Shown: in pieces, positions 1-5,122 of the stretch
Numbering within the stretch: the first letter of the stretch is position 1
Layout of the letters: every line of letters starts with the position of its first letter
Assembly (NCBI GenBank): GCA_003973505.1
Contig: QNXT01000091.1
Location: forward strand, 1 to 5,122
From: Bacteroidota bacterium
GTDB taxonomy: Bacteria > Bacteroidota > Bacteroidia > Bacteroidales > UBA1556
Direction of reading: 5' to 3'
Length of the DNA: 5,122 bases
The notes under the pieces: generated by a model
What the model was told of the DNA's origin: nothing
Databases searched by the model: none
The model's input: the letters and a program-made list of their open reading frames with translations, nothing else
Program-made: the position numbers and the translations under genes

Positions 1-39
1 TACTTCCTTACTGACAACTTTTTTCTTTGTTTGACTCAT
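1..39 (-). CDS. Start of a gene downstream of rhaD (5' end only)
   Basis: Seen: on the minus strand an ATG at 39-37 opens a frame of 13 codons (MSQTKKKVVSKEV) that runs off the window without a stop. It begins only 4 nt after the rhaD stop codon, in the same direction, which is typical of a co-transcribed operon partner. The leader is A/T-rich with no clear Shine-Dalgarno sequence, as for the other genes here. Known: rhaD in Bacteroidota is usually next to genes for rhamnulokinase, rhamnose isomerase, a rhamnose permease or lactaldehyde reductase. Inference: this is probably another deoxysugar-catabolism gene. Thirteen lysine-rich residues do not identify which one, and they do not resemble the start of a FGGY kinase, so no product is assigned. 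Confidence 0.55.
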   Translation of the reverse strand, partial: MSQTKKKVVSKEV

Positions 40-43
40 ATAT

Positions 44-871
44 TTAGAAATTTGCTGCAATTACTTTTAGCGTTTCTAATTCCTCATCGCTTAAACCTTC
101 GGGAGCATATCCGGCACCTCTTGTTAAAAAGAATATTTTAGCCGATTTTGCCATAATATCAATATTATCAAAAGTATCAATAATAGATTCGCCTATGCAA
201 AACACACCATGTTTCTCCCATAATACAATTGGGTGTTCTTTTAATACTTTCAAGGATTCATTCGCAATATCTTCGGTTCCAGGAGTAACATAAGGCACAA
301 AACCAATACCCGATGGCACAAATACCATGGTTTCGGGATGCATTCCCCATAGCAGTTTATTGAGTTTTTCCTGATCGCAATACTCTTTAATTTGAGTTAA
401 AGCTACTAATTCCGTAGCATGAGTATGTAATACTACTGTTTCTTTTGAACCTCTTCTTTTTACCATGAGGTGTATGCCTAAATGTGTTGGTAATTCCGAT
501 GTGGGCATAAAAACATCGTGGGAGTTTTTTTCGCGTGAAAGGATAAAGTAGCCATTTCCCTGATCATTTAATTGAATAAGCAAAGCATTATCCAAAGGTT
601 TTCGAGCCAAATCGCGCATTCGTTTTCCTGTTCCTGTAACTAAAAACGACATTCCAGCCAATTCGGGATAAGCCAAAGTCATTTCTACAAAAGGATGGTT
701 TTCGGGCTTTAAAAACTCTTTAGGAATCAGTTTGCTGATATTGACTGAAATATTTCCTGCATTTCTTTCGGCCCAACCGCGTTCCCATAAATAGCCTGCA
801 ATTTCGGCTACATTGGAAATCAATTCATTAAGCGAGTTATTGTTTTCTAAAACTTTCATTTCGTGTTTCAT
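44..871 (-). CDS. rhaD: Rhamnulose-1-phosphate aldolase (class II, zinc-dependent)
   Basis: Cytoplasmic enzyme that splits L-rhamnulose 1-phosphate into dihydroxyacetone phosphate and L-lactaldehyde, the last step specific to L-rhamnose catabolism. The 275-residue product has the length of the family and aligns along its whole length with the E. coli RhaD I recall. Landmarks: WERGWAERNAGN (29-40, phosphate-site region), VTGTGK (78-83), PTSELPTH with the likely catalytic Glu126, HTHATE with zinc ligands His149 and His151, and KHGVF with the third ligand His221. VPGT-like VTPGTED is at 195-201. All expected metal and catalytic residues are present, so the enzyme should be active. Two in-frame starts exist, Met1 (871) and Met5 (859). 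Met5 (MKVLEN) may be the real start, because the residues before it add nothing conserved; neither has a clear ribosome-binding site. The gene is promoter-proximal, with about 770 nt of non-coding DNA upstream, and is followed 4 nt later by another gene. In many Bacteroides rhamnose operons, as I recall, the aldolase lies further down. Confidence 0.95.
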   Translation of the reverse strand: MKHEMKVLENNNSLNELISNVAEIAGYLWERGWAERNAGNISVNISKLIPKEFLKPENHPFVEMTLAYPELAGMSFLVTGTGKRMRDLARKPLDNALLIQLNDQGNGYFILSREKNSHDVFMPTSELPTHLGIHLMVKRRGSKETVVLHTHATELVALTQIKEYCDQEKLNKLLWGMHPETMVFVPSGIGFVPYVTPGTEDIANESLKVLKEHPIVLWEKHGVFCIGESIIDTFDNIDIMAKSAKIFFLTRGAGYAPEGLSDEELETLKVIAANF

Positions 872-914
872 ATTTAATGTCTTTTTTATTGCATTTATTA
901 AAGTACTAATTCGA

Positions 915-932
915 TGCTAGATTCAACTAGCA
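915..932. promoter_or_regulatory. Inverted repeat at the predicted rhaD transcription start (possible operator)
   Basis: A perfect 6-bp inverted repeat, TGCTAG (915-920) and CTAGCA (927-932), is separated by 6 nt. Its right arm overlaps the edge of the predicted -7 element and the whole repeat covers the predicted start site. That position suits a repressor operator, or a small hairpin at the very 5' end of the transcript. No regulator gene is visible in the window, so the link to rhamnose control is inference. Confidence 0.35.
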
Positions 933-938
933 AATGTA
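931..938 (-). promoter_or_regulatory. Candidate -7 promoter element for rhaD
   Basis: On the minus strand these bases read TACATTTG, a full match to the Bacteroidota -7 consensus TAnnTTTG. It would place transcription start near 924-927, giving a leader of about 55 nt before the rhaD ATG. No good TTTG -33 element lies at the usual spacing, which may mean the promoter needs an activator, as AraC-type regulated sugar operons often do (inference). One 8-mer of this degeneracy can occur by chance. Confidence 0.4.
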
Positions 939-1230
939 ACTTTTTGGTTTATAAAATCATAAATTAATTCAAAAAGTTAAGTGTAATCTGAACAATTATT
1001 AAGCAGCCTAAATCCTTAATAGAATTGCTTCCGTCAAAAGTAGTGCATTCTGCCATATCGTTTTGGAAATTATAATCTAAAGTTTTGCGGAGTTTTTAAT
1101 ATTAGGATATCAAAATCCGATTTTGGTTTATTGATTGAGATTTAATGTTTGATTAAATTCCGTTAGATATTCTTTTGTTACTAATCAGTCTGATGAAATA
1201 CAATAATACTAAAGATTTACGATGACTTTT
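939..1230. other. Non-coding stretch upstream of rhaD
   Basis: This A/T-rich DNA has no open frame with recognisable protein features on either strand. It holds two small symmetrical sequences. One is a 15-bp quasi-palindrome at 1111-1125 (CAAAATC, one base, GATTTTG). The other is an A/T-only repeat at 1140-1158 (ATTTAAT, 5 nt, ATTAAAT) that is little more than composition would give. I see no tRNA, no riboswitch I can name and no remnant of a gene. Upstream control sites for rhaD could lie here. Confidence 0.5.
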
Positions 1231-1391
1231 TTCTAATCTTTGTGTCACTTTGTGCTTCTCTACCTTTCGGCAGACTGGTTTGAGTAACTTTGTGTAATAA
1301 TTATTTGCAATTATAATGAGGCTATACCACAAAGAGCCACAAACCTGTCTTCCGAAGGTAGAGAAGGCACAACGATTCACAAAGAAAAAAC
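1231..1391. repeat. MITE-like imperfect inverted repeat built on CTTTGTG units
   Basis: The bases at 1250-1294 and 1328-1372 are imperfect reverse complements. By hand alignment about 38 of 45 positions match, with two single-base gaps, around a 33-nt A/T-rich loop. Best-paired segments are TTCTCTACC (1256-1264) with 1357-1365 and GGTTTG (1277-1282) with 1340-1345. The heptamer CTTTGTG occurs at 1238, 1248 and 1288 on the plus strand. Its complement CACAAAG, or a one-base variant, occurs at 1328, 1338, 1368 and 1378, so the similarity continues outward beyond the core. There is no transposase and no clear target-site duplication. The arrangement fits a non-autonomous mobile repeat, a dispersed palindromic repeat, or a long hairpin RNA. 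A 75-codon minus-strand frame crossing it is an artefact of the repeat. Confidence 0.75.
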
Positions 1392-1605
1392 ATAGATACT
1401 CAATGGTTTAACACTGATTTAATACAAGAGTTTTTGAAGAATAAATCTTTTTAAATTAGATACATTCTTTTTAAGATATAGACCTTATGAAAGTATTTGG
1501 TGTAAATATAAATATCATATAATCAGGTGTATATGTTTGGTGTTGAGGGCGTGAAACTTCTTTGTAATAAATTGAATAATTAGTTATTTATAGCAATTAT
1601 AATAT
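1392..1605. other. Non-coding stretch upstream of the lipoprotein gene
   Basis: A/T-rich DNA with no supported gene. It contains a TAnnTTTG-type match (TATGTTTG, 1532-1539, plus strand) without a properly spaced -33 element. It also has a direct repeat of TCTTTTTAA at 1446-1454 and 1466-1474, exactly 20 bp apart (about two helical turns). The only ATG-initiated frame after 1480 is 11 codons long and shows no sign of being translated. Confidence 0.45.
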
Positions 1606-1613
1606 TAAATTTG
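1606..1613 (+). promoter_or_regulatory. Candidate -7 promoter element for the lipoprotein gene
   Basis: TAAATTTG is a full match to the Bacteroidota -7 consensus TAnnTTTG and lies 26 nt before the ATG at 1640. Transcription would start near 1618-1622, leaving a leader of only about 20 nt. The -33 position has no TTTG, only the A/T run around 1583-1590. This is the best promoter candidate for the lipoprotein/nitroreductase pair. Confidence 0.45.
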
Positions 1614-1622
1614 CCGGCAAAT
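1609..1622. promoter_or_regulatory. Perfect 14-bp palindrome over the -7 box (possible operator)
   Basis: ATTTGCCGGCAAAT is its own exact reverse complement. It starts inside the predicted -7 element and ends at about the predicted start of transcription. The G/C core (GCCGGC) stands out in a stretch that is otherwise nearly all A/T. A dimeric regulator bound here would block RNA polymerase. No regulator is encoded nearby, so the identity of any binding protein is unknown. Confidence 0.4.
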
Positions 1623-1639
1623 AAACTTAAGGTATTATT

Positions 1640-2653
1640 ATGAATAAACAGATATCTATTTTCTTTACTCTTTTTGTTGGTCTTTTTGTAATGTTGTTCA
1701 CTTCATGTGAAAATGATGTTGACGTTAATGCTGATTATAAAGAAATTACAGTTGTTTATGGCTTGTTAAATCAAGCTCAAGACAGGCAGTATATTAAGAT
1801 AACAAAGGCTTTTCAAACTGAAGGAGATGTTTTGGTTGCAGCAAAAGATCCTGCAAATTCAATTTACAATCCAAAGGACTTGGAAGTTTCCCTTGATGAA
1901 TATAATGGAGAGAGTTTCGTTAGGACAATATACCTTGATTCGGTTTTGATTACAAATAAAGATACGGGTGTTTTTTATTCTCCAAATGAAATTGTGTATG
2001 CAACTCCGGTGGGAGTAAGTTTAGATGAGGATCATGAATATGAGCTAAGCATCAAAAATAAAAGCACGGGAAATATTATTACATCCAAAACCGCTTTAGT
2101 ACATGATTTTACAATATCACGACCTTTATCACTACAAAAGTATGCTAGTTTTAATGGGAATTATAATCAAAGAGTTGAATGGATGCCACCAAAAAATGGC
2201 GTGATGAATCAGTTAACAATACGTTATTTTTATACGGACGTGCCTGCATTAGGACCCAATGTGGCACATCATGTTGATATGGTTTTTCCAGTAAAACGTG
2301 CTGATAAGAATAGTAATAAAGCCTTGGTGATTGAATTTCCGGGTTATACTTTTTATCAAAATCTTAAAGCAAAAATTCCACTTCCTGAACCAGGAATGAA
2401 GCGCTATTCAGATAGCGTTTATTATATGTTTAATGTGGCCGATGACGATTTTACTATTTATCTAGATATCAACGGTCCTTCAAATAGTGTGGTTCAAGAA
2501 CGTCCTGCTTATTCTAATATTGCTAATGGAATTGGGCTTTTTGCCAGCCGATATAATAAAACAAGATATTTTGTTGGTTTGAGTGTGAAGTCTTTAGAGG
2601 AGTTGTATAATGGTCAATACACCAGTGAGTTAGGTTTTGTTGACCGTCCTTAA
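1640..2653 (+). CDS. Outer-membrane/surface lipoprotein, DUF4249-like
   Basis: The 337-residue product has a lipoprotein signal: a short charged start (MNKQ), a hydrophobic core (about 7-20) and a loose lipobox FTSC with the acylated cysteine at 23. The residues after the cysteine are acidic (ENDVD), which in Bacteroidota is compatible with export to the cell surface. The rest looks like beta-sandwich domains. An early part (35-60) contains 'VVYGLLNQAQDRQYIKITKAF', a middle part (80-155) has strand-rich 'YELSIKNKSTGNIITSKTAL', and a C-terminal part has 'YSNIANGIGLFASRY' (291-305). The last motif and the overall plan recall DUF4249 proteins, which are often paired with TonB-dependent receptors. 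No receptor gene is in this window, so the gene appears to stand alone with its own promoter. There are no catalytic motifs. A role in ligand binding or envelope assembly is inference. The start is fixed by the signal peptide. The next gene follows after 17 nt. Confidence 0.75.
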   Translation: MNKQISIFFTLFVGLFVMLFTSCENDVDVNADYKEITVVYGLLNQAQDRQYIKITKAFQTEGDVLVAAKDPANSIYNPKDLEVSLDEYNGESFVRTIYLDSVLITNKDTGVFYSPNEIVYATPVGVSLDEDHEYELSIKNKSTGNIITSKTALVHDFTISRPLSLQKYASFNGNYNQRVEWMPPKNGVMNQLTIRYFYTDVPALGPNVAHHVDMVFPVKRADKNSNKALVIEFPGYTFYQNLKAKIPLPEPGMKRYSDSVYYMFNVADDDFTIYLDINGPSNSVVQERPAYSNIANGIGLFASRYNKTRYFVGLSVKSLEELYNGQYTSELGFVDRP

Positions 2654-2670
2654 TTAATGAATATACTATT

Positions 2671-3423
2671 ATGAATGCTTTAGAAACAATCCGAAATCAC
2701 CGTAGTATTCGAAAATATAAAAACGAAGCGGTATCAAAAGAAGTTTTAGACAATATTTTAGAGGCGGCTTTTCGTACTTCAACTACGGGTAATATGCAAG
2801 TATATAGTATTATTGTTACCCAAGATAAAGAGAAAAGAGAGGCTTTGCATAAATTGCATTTTGGGCAAGATATGGTTTTAGAAGCCCCCTTGCTTTTAAC
2901 TTTCAATGCCGATTTCAATCGATTTAATAAATGGTGCGAACAGCGAAAAGCCGAACCAGGTTATGATAATTTCCTTTCCTTTTTTACGGCTTCAATTGAT
3001 GCTTTATTAGCAGCACAAAATGCAGCTATAGCAGCTGAAGCTCAGGGATTGGGTGTTTGTTATTTAGGAACTACAACATATCAGGCGGGGAAGTTGGTTG
3101 ATTTCTTTAAGTTGCCAAAAGGAGTAGTGCCTGTAACTACATTGGTAATTGGTTATCCCAACGAAACGCCTAATTTGGTTGATCGTTTGCCTGCAAGAGG
3201 AATTGTGCACTACGAAGAATATCAAGATTATTCAGAAGCTGATATTGACCAAGTTTATGCAGAGAAAGAAGCTCTTCAAGAAACAAAGGATTTATTAAAA
3301 GAGAATAATCTGGAAACATTGGCTCAGATATTTACCCAAAATCGTTATCCAAAACAAATGAATGTGGATTTCTCAAAACTATTCTTAGAGGTAATCAAGA
3401 ATCAAGGATTTATGAATCAGTAA
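2671..3423 (+). CDS. NfsA-type NAD(P)H nitroreductase / flavin reductase
   Basis: Cytoplasmic FMN enzyme of the nitroreductase superfamily, 250 residues against about 240 for E. coli NfsA, which it resembles throughout. Visible landmarks: HRSIRKY (10-16), whose Arg/Ser residues hold the FMN phosphate; TSTTGNMQ (36-43), equivalent to the NfsA SSSSFLQ flavin segment; DALLAAQNAAIAAEAQGLGVCYLGT (110-134), the central helix and flavin/dimer segment; LVIGYPNETP (158-167); and DRLP (171-174). Family members form homodimers and move two electrons from NAD(P)H to nitroaromatics, quinones, flavins or similar acceptors. The physiological substrate cannot be read from the sequence. The C-terminal 60 residues are charged and helical, as in NfsA. 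It follows the lipoprotein gene by 17 nt with no separate promoter that I can see, so it is probably co-transcribed, and a strong terminator begins 19 nt after its stop. No functional link to the lipoprotein is evident. Confidence 0.9.
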   Translation: MNALETIRNHRSIRKYKNEAVSKEVLDNILEAAFRTSTTGNMQVYSIIVTQDKEKREALHKLHFGQDMVLEAPLLLTFNADFNRFNKWCEQRKAEPGYDNFLSFFTASIDALLAAQNAAIAAEAQGLGVCYLGTTTYQAGKLVDFFKLPKGVVPVTTLVIGYPNETPNLVDRLPARGIVHYEEYQDYSEADIDQVYAEKEALQETKDLLKENNLETLAQIFTQNRYPKQMNVDFSKLFLEVIKNQGFMNQ

Positions 3424-3441
3424 AATCTTAATTTATCCAAA

Positions 3442-3480
3442 AAGAAAAGGCGTGAAATTATTAATCTCACGCCTTTTCTT
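3442..3480. terminator. Strong bidirectional intrinsic terminator
   Basis: A perfect 14-bp inverted repeat, AAGAAAAGGCGTGA (3442-3455) and its exact complement (3467-3480), surrounds an 11-nt A/T loop. On the plus strand the 3' arm ends CCTTTTCTT and runs into CTTTATAA. On the minus strand the arm ends the same way and runs into TTTGGATAA. It therefore offers a G/C-containing stem with a T-rich tail in both directions. It sits between the convergent nitroreductase gene and barrel gene and should terminate both. Confidence 0.9.
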
Positions 3481-3504
3481 CTTTATAATCAGATGCTTTT
3501 CTAA

Positions 3505-4239
3505 CTAGTCAAACATGCCAAATACAAAACCTAATGAAACGGTAGGTGTATTATAGCTACTTGTGTTTAGAACTTCGCGTTGCACTTTTGTGCCATTTTC
3601 GATAGTGGTAACTTCCAAACTTGCATTGCTCACAAATTGGTATCCAGCTGCTAATCGGAGTTTAAATCACTTTGTTAAATTCATTTCTAAATCTAACTGC
3701 GGACTAAATACATATAATGGTGCAATATATGGGTTTTCATAATAGTATGGTTTACTGGGGTCGTAAGGTTGGTGTACGAAATCTTCAAATAATGAAATTC
3801 CTCCCATTCCAAAACGAGTACTTAAACCTACATGAATAGGACTATTAGGCGAAAAGATATATCCAACTAATAAACCACCATGCCCTAAAAAAGCATTTCG
3901 CGTTAGATTAAATGTTTTATTATTATCTGAATACACTTCATAAGTATAAGATGGTGTAGTAGCTAGGGCTTGGCCATATATTCCTACATAGAAACTCTGG
4001 TTAATAAGAACAGCTCCGTCTATACCTATATTCAGGCCCAAATTATGCTCAATATTCCCAAAATCTAACATTAAAGCTCCAAAACCAGATATATTCGTTT
4101 TTTCTCCTGATTTCCCGAAGACAGTTTGGAATTCACTATCCTGATCTTTTGTGCTATCTGTTTGTCCATATGTAAGGTTTGCGAAAAGGATTGCAGTGAT
4201 AAGTACTGTGATTATTCGTATTTGTTTAAGATTTATCAT
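3505..4239 (-). pseudogene. Outer-membrane beta-barrel protein gene interrupted by an in-frame TGA
   Basis: From the ATG at 4239 the frame encodes 190 residues and stops at TGA (3669-3667). The same frame then continues without a shift for 53 codons to TAG (3507-3505). A signal peptide is clear: MINLKQIR, a hydrophobic core to about residue 22, and likely cleavage before Gln26 (TYG-Q). The mature part is rich in amphipathic strands typical of a small Bacteroidota outer-membrane barrel (SGFGALMLDFGNI 51-63, QSFYVGIYGQAL 81-92, GGLLVGYIF 121-129, IHVGLSTRFGMGGISL 135-150, PQLDLEMNLTK 180-190). After the TGA comes FKLRLAAGYQFV and, at the very end, TVSLGFVFGMFD, which looks like a final barrel strand with its terminal aromatic residue. 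The interrupted codon was probably TGG (Trp), one base away. The truncated product would lack the last one to three strands and is unlikely to fold. Alternatives are a sequencing error, a recent nonsense mutation or, least likely, TGA readthrough. I do not recognise a specific family. Confidence 0.8.
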
Positions 4240-4303
4240 ATTTATTTTGTTACGTTTGTTAATACGGTAAAAATACGAATAATTAAAGCGAATGCTGAAA
4301 ATA

Positions 4304-4333
4304 GAAATCTAAGTAAATGTTAATTTATGCAAA
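4304..4333 (-). promoter_or_regulatory. Candidate promoter for the barrel gene
   Basis: Read on the minus strand, TTTG (4333-4330) is followed after 18 nt by TAGATTTC (4311-4304). This is a Bacteroidota-style -33/-7 pair with good spacing and one mismatch in the -7 element (TTTC for TTTG). Start of transcription would fall near 4297, giving a leader of about 58 nt. A weaker alternative -7 (TATTTTTA) lies at 4275-4268. Confidence 0.35.
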
Positions 4334-4363
4334 TAAACACGCAGTATAAATGAAATGTATTGC

Positions 4364-4379
4364 TGTATGACGTGATACA
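4364..4379. promoter_or_regulatory. Operator-like 16-bp palindrome upstream of the ABC-F gene
   Basis: TGTATGACGTGATACA is palindromic at 14 of 16 positions: TGTAT, one base, the core ACGT, one base, ATACA. It lies just upstream of the predicted -7 box of the ABC-F gene, over the -33 region, where either a repressor or an activator could act. It could also affect the divergent barrel gene. The binding protein is unknown. Confidence 0.4.
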
Positions 4380-4387
4380 CTTTAGCG

Positions 4388-4395
4388 TATATTTG
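4388..4395 (+). promoter_or_regulatory. Candidate -7 promoter element for the ABC-F gene
   Basis: TATATTTG matches the Bacteroidota TAnnTTTG element in full and lies 24 nt before the ATG at 4420. Transcription would start near 4402. The nearest TTG upstream (4360-4362) is 25 nt away, longer than usual, so the -33 contact may be weak or replaced by a regulator at the palindrome at 4364-4379. Confidence 0.45.
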
Positions 4396-4419
4396 CATGA
4401 AACTTTTAGCATTTATCCT

Positions 4420-5122
4420 ATGAACTATCTTCTTGTTGAAAACCTCTCTAAATCGTATGGAGAAAAACAGTTGTTTAAGAATATCACATTTGGTCTTAAT
4501 AGAGGACAGAAGGTAGCCTTAATTGCACGAAATGGAACGGGGAAGACCAGTTTGCTCAATATTATTATGGGCAAGGATATACCTGATGAAGGAAGAGTGG
4601 TTATTCGAAAAGATATTAAAGTGTCGTATTTATCTCAAATTCCTGAATTTGATGAAGGGTTAACGATTTTAGAAACCTTATTGACTTCGCAGAACGATTA
4701 TTTTGTTGCCATAAATAACTATGAAAAAGCACTGAGTACGATAGCTAAAGATGATAATGAAGCCAATCGTTTGGTGCTTGAAAAGGCTATGGCCGAGATG
4801 GATACGAAAGGGGCGTGGGATTATGAAAATAGGATAAAAGAAATTCTTAGTCGATTAAAAATAGGTGCAGTTGAGCAAAAAATAAAAAATCTTTCTGGAG
4901 GCCAAAAGCGGAAAGTAGCATTGGCTCGTACTTTAATTGAAGACGTTGATTTGCTATTGTTGGACGAACCTACCAATCATCTTGATATTGATATGATAGA
5001 ATGGTTAGAAGGCGTGCTGACAACGCAAAATATTACACTTTTGATGGTTACGCACGATCGTTATTTTCTTGATAATGTGTGTGATGAAATAATCGAAATG
5101 GATCGAAATTCAGTTTTTCATT
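4420..5122 (+). CDS. ABC-F family ATPase, Uup-like (5' part, cut by window edge)
   Basis: From the ATG at 4420 an uninterrupted frame of 234 codons runs to the window end, covering the first of the two ATPase domains expected in a protein of roughly 600 or more residues. Motifs in order: Walker A at 36-43 (ARNGTGKT), Q-loop Gln73 (YLSQIPEF), ABC signature LSGGQ at 158-162, Walker B LLLLDEP with catalytic Glu183, NHLD 186-189, and the switch histidine His212 in THDRYFL. There are no membrane segments. DEPTNHLD and THDRYFL are typical of ABC-F proteins, which are soluble and bind the ribosome E site instead of forming transporters. The segment between Q-loop and signature (about 90-150) is helical and charged. 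The first Walker A glycine is Ala36, which I believe is common in Bacteroidota homologues. Uup-type and antibiotic-protection types cannot be separated without the linker and second half. The start fits the N-terminal 'YLLVENLSKSYGEK' strand. The gene is divergent from the barrel gene. Confidence 0.93.
   Translation, partial: MNYLLVENLSKSYGEKQLFKNITFGLNRGQKVALIARNGTGKTSLLNIIMGKDIPDEGRVVIRKDIKVSYLSQIPEFDEGLTILETLLTSQNDYFVAINNYEKALSTIAKDDNEANRLVLEKAMAEMDTKGAWDYENRIKEILSRLKIGAVEQKIKNLSGGQKRKVALARTLIEDVDLLLLDEPTNHLDIDMIEWLEGVLTTQNITLLMVTHDRYFLDNVCDEIIEMDRNSVFH

Noticed and set aside
1140..1158. Inverted repeat ATTTAAT-N5-ATTAAAT
   Set aside because: It is A/T-only with 7-bp arms in A/T-rich DNA; such repeats are expected by chance and nothing nearby gives it a role.
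1285..1292. TAACTTTG promoter-like match inside the inverted-repeat element
   Set aside because: It fits the -7 consensus but is part of the recurring CTTTGTG unit, has no -33 partner and no gene closely downstream.
1153..1380. 75-codon minus-strand open frame
   Set aside because: It runs across the imperfect inverted repeat at 1231-1391. It has no signal, domain or sensible composition, and it is best explained by the repeat.
872..1639. CRISPR array, tRNA or named riboswitch in the large intergenic region
   Set aside because: I see no regularly spaced identical repeats, no tRNA arm pattern and no conserved riboswitch core; the only strong structure is the inverted repeat already listed.
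2697..2918. 73-codon minus-strand open frame
   Set aside because: It lies wholly antisense inside the well-supported nitroreductase gene and has no recognisable features.
3667..3669. Altered genetic code with TGA read as tryptophan
   Set aside because: Tryptophan codons in the other genes here are TGG, no other gene contains an internal TGA, and nothing else suggests a recoding lineage; a nonsense mutation or read error is simpler.
4126..4323. 65-codon plus-strand open frame
   Set aside because: It overlaps the signal-peptide region and promoter of the barrel gene in antisense. The cysteine-rich product is what the complement of a leader sequence gives, and it has no motif.

Overview
The window looks like chromosomal DNA from a low-GC member of the Bacteroidota. 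Four things point that way. The start codons lack obvious Shine-Dalgarno sequences and sit in A/T-rich leaders. Matches to the Bacteroidota -7 promoter element TAnnTTTG lie before several genes. The lipoprotein has a loose lipobox followed by acidic residues. The ABC-F ATPase carries an 'IARNGTGKT' P-loop of a kind I associate with this phylum. I cannot place it to genus.

Layout from left to right: (1) A minus-strand catabolic unit, rhaD (rhamnulose-1-phosphate aldolase), is followed after 4 nt by the first 13 codons of another gene that leaves the window. (2) A gene-free stretch of about 770 nt (872-1639) holds the rhaD promoter region, a 160-bp imperfect inverted repeat built from CTTTGTG-like units (MITE-like or a long hairpin), and the promoter region of the next gene. 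(3) Two plus-strand genes 17 nt apart encode a probable outer-membrane/surface lipoprotein (DUF4249-like) and an NfsA-type flavin nitroreductase. They are followed by a strong, symmetrical intrinsic terminator. (4) Convergent to them is a minus-strand outer-membrane beta-barrel gene interrupted by one in-frame TGA. The reading frame continues for 53 more residues to a natural-looking barrel C-terminus, so I call it a nonsense-interrupted gene. (5) Divergent from that gene, across a 180-nt intergenic region with an operator-like palindrome, is the first part of an ABC-F ATPase gene cut by the window edge.

The genes do not form one pathway. RhaD serves L-rhamnose/L-fucose-type deoxysugar breakdown. 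The lipoprotein and the nitroreductase may share a transcript but have no obvious common role. The barrel is an envelope protein, and the ABC-F protein probably acts at the ribosome. I found no convincing new multi-gene system. The features most worth a second look are the TGA-interrupted barrel gene, the inverted-repeat element, and three short palindromes that each sit on or beside a predicted promoter.
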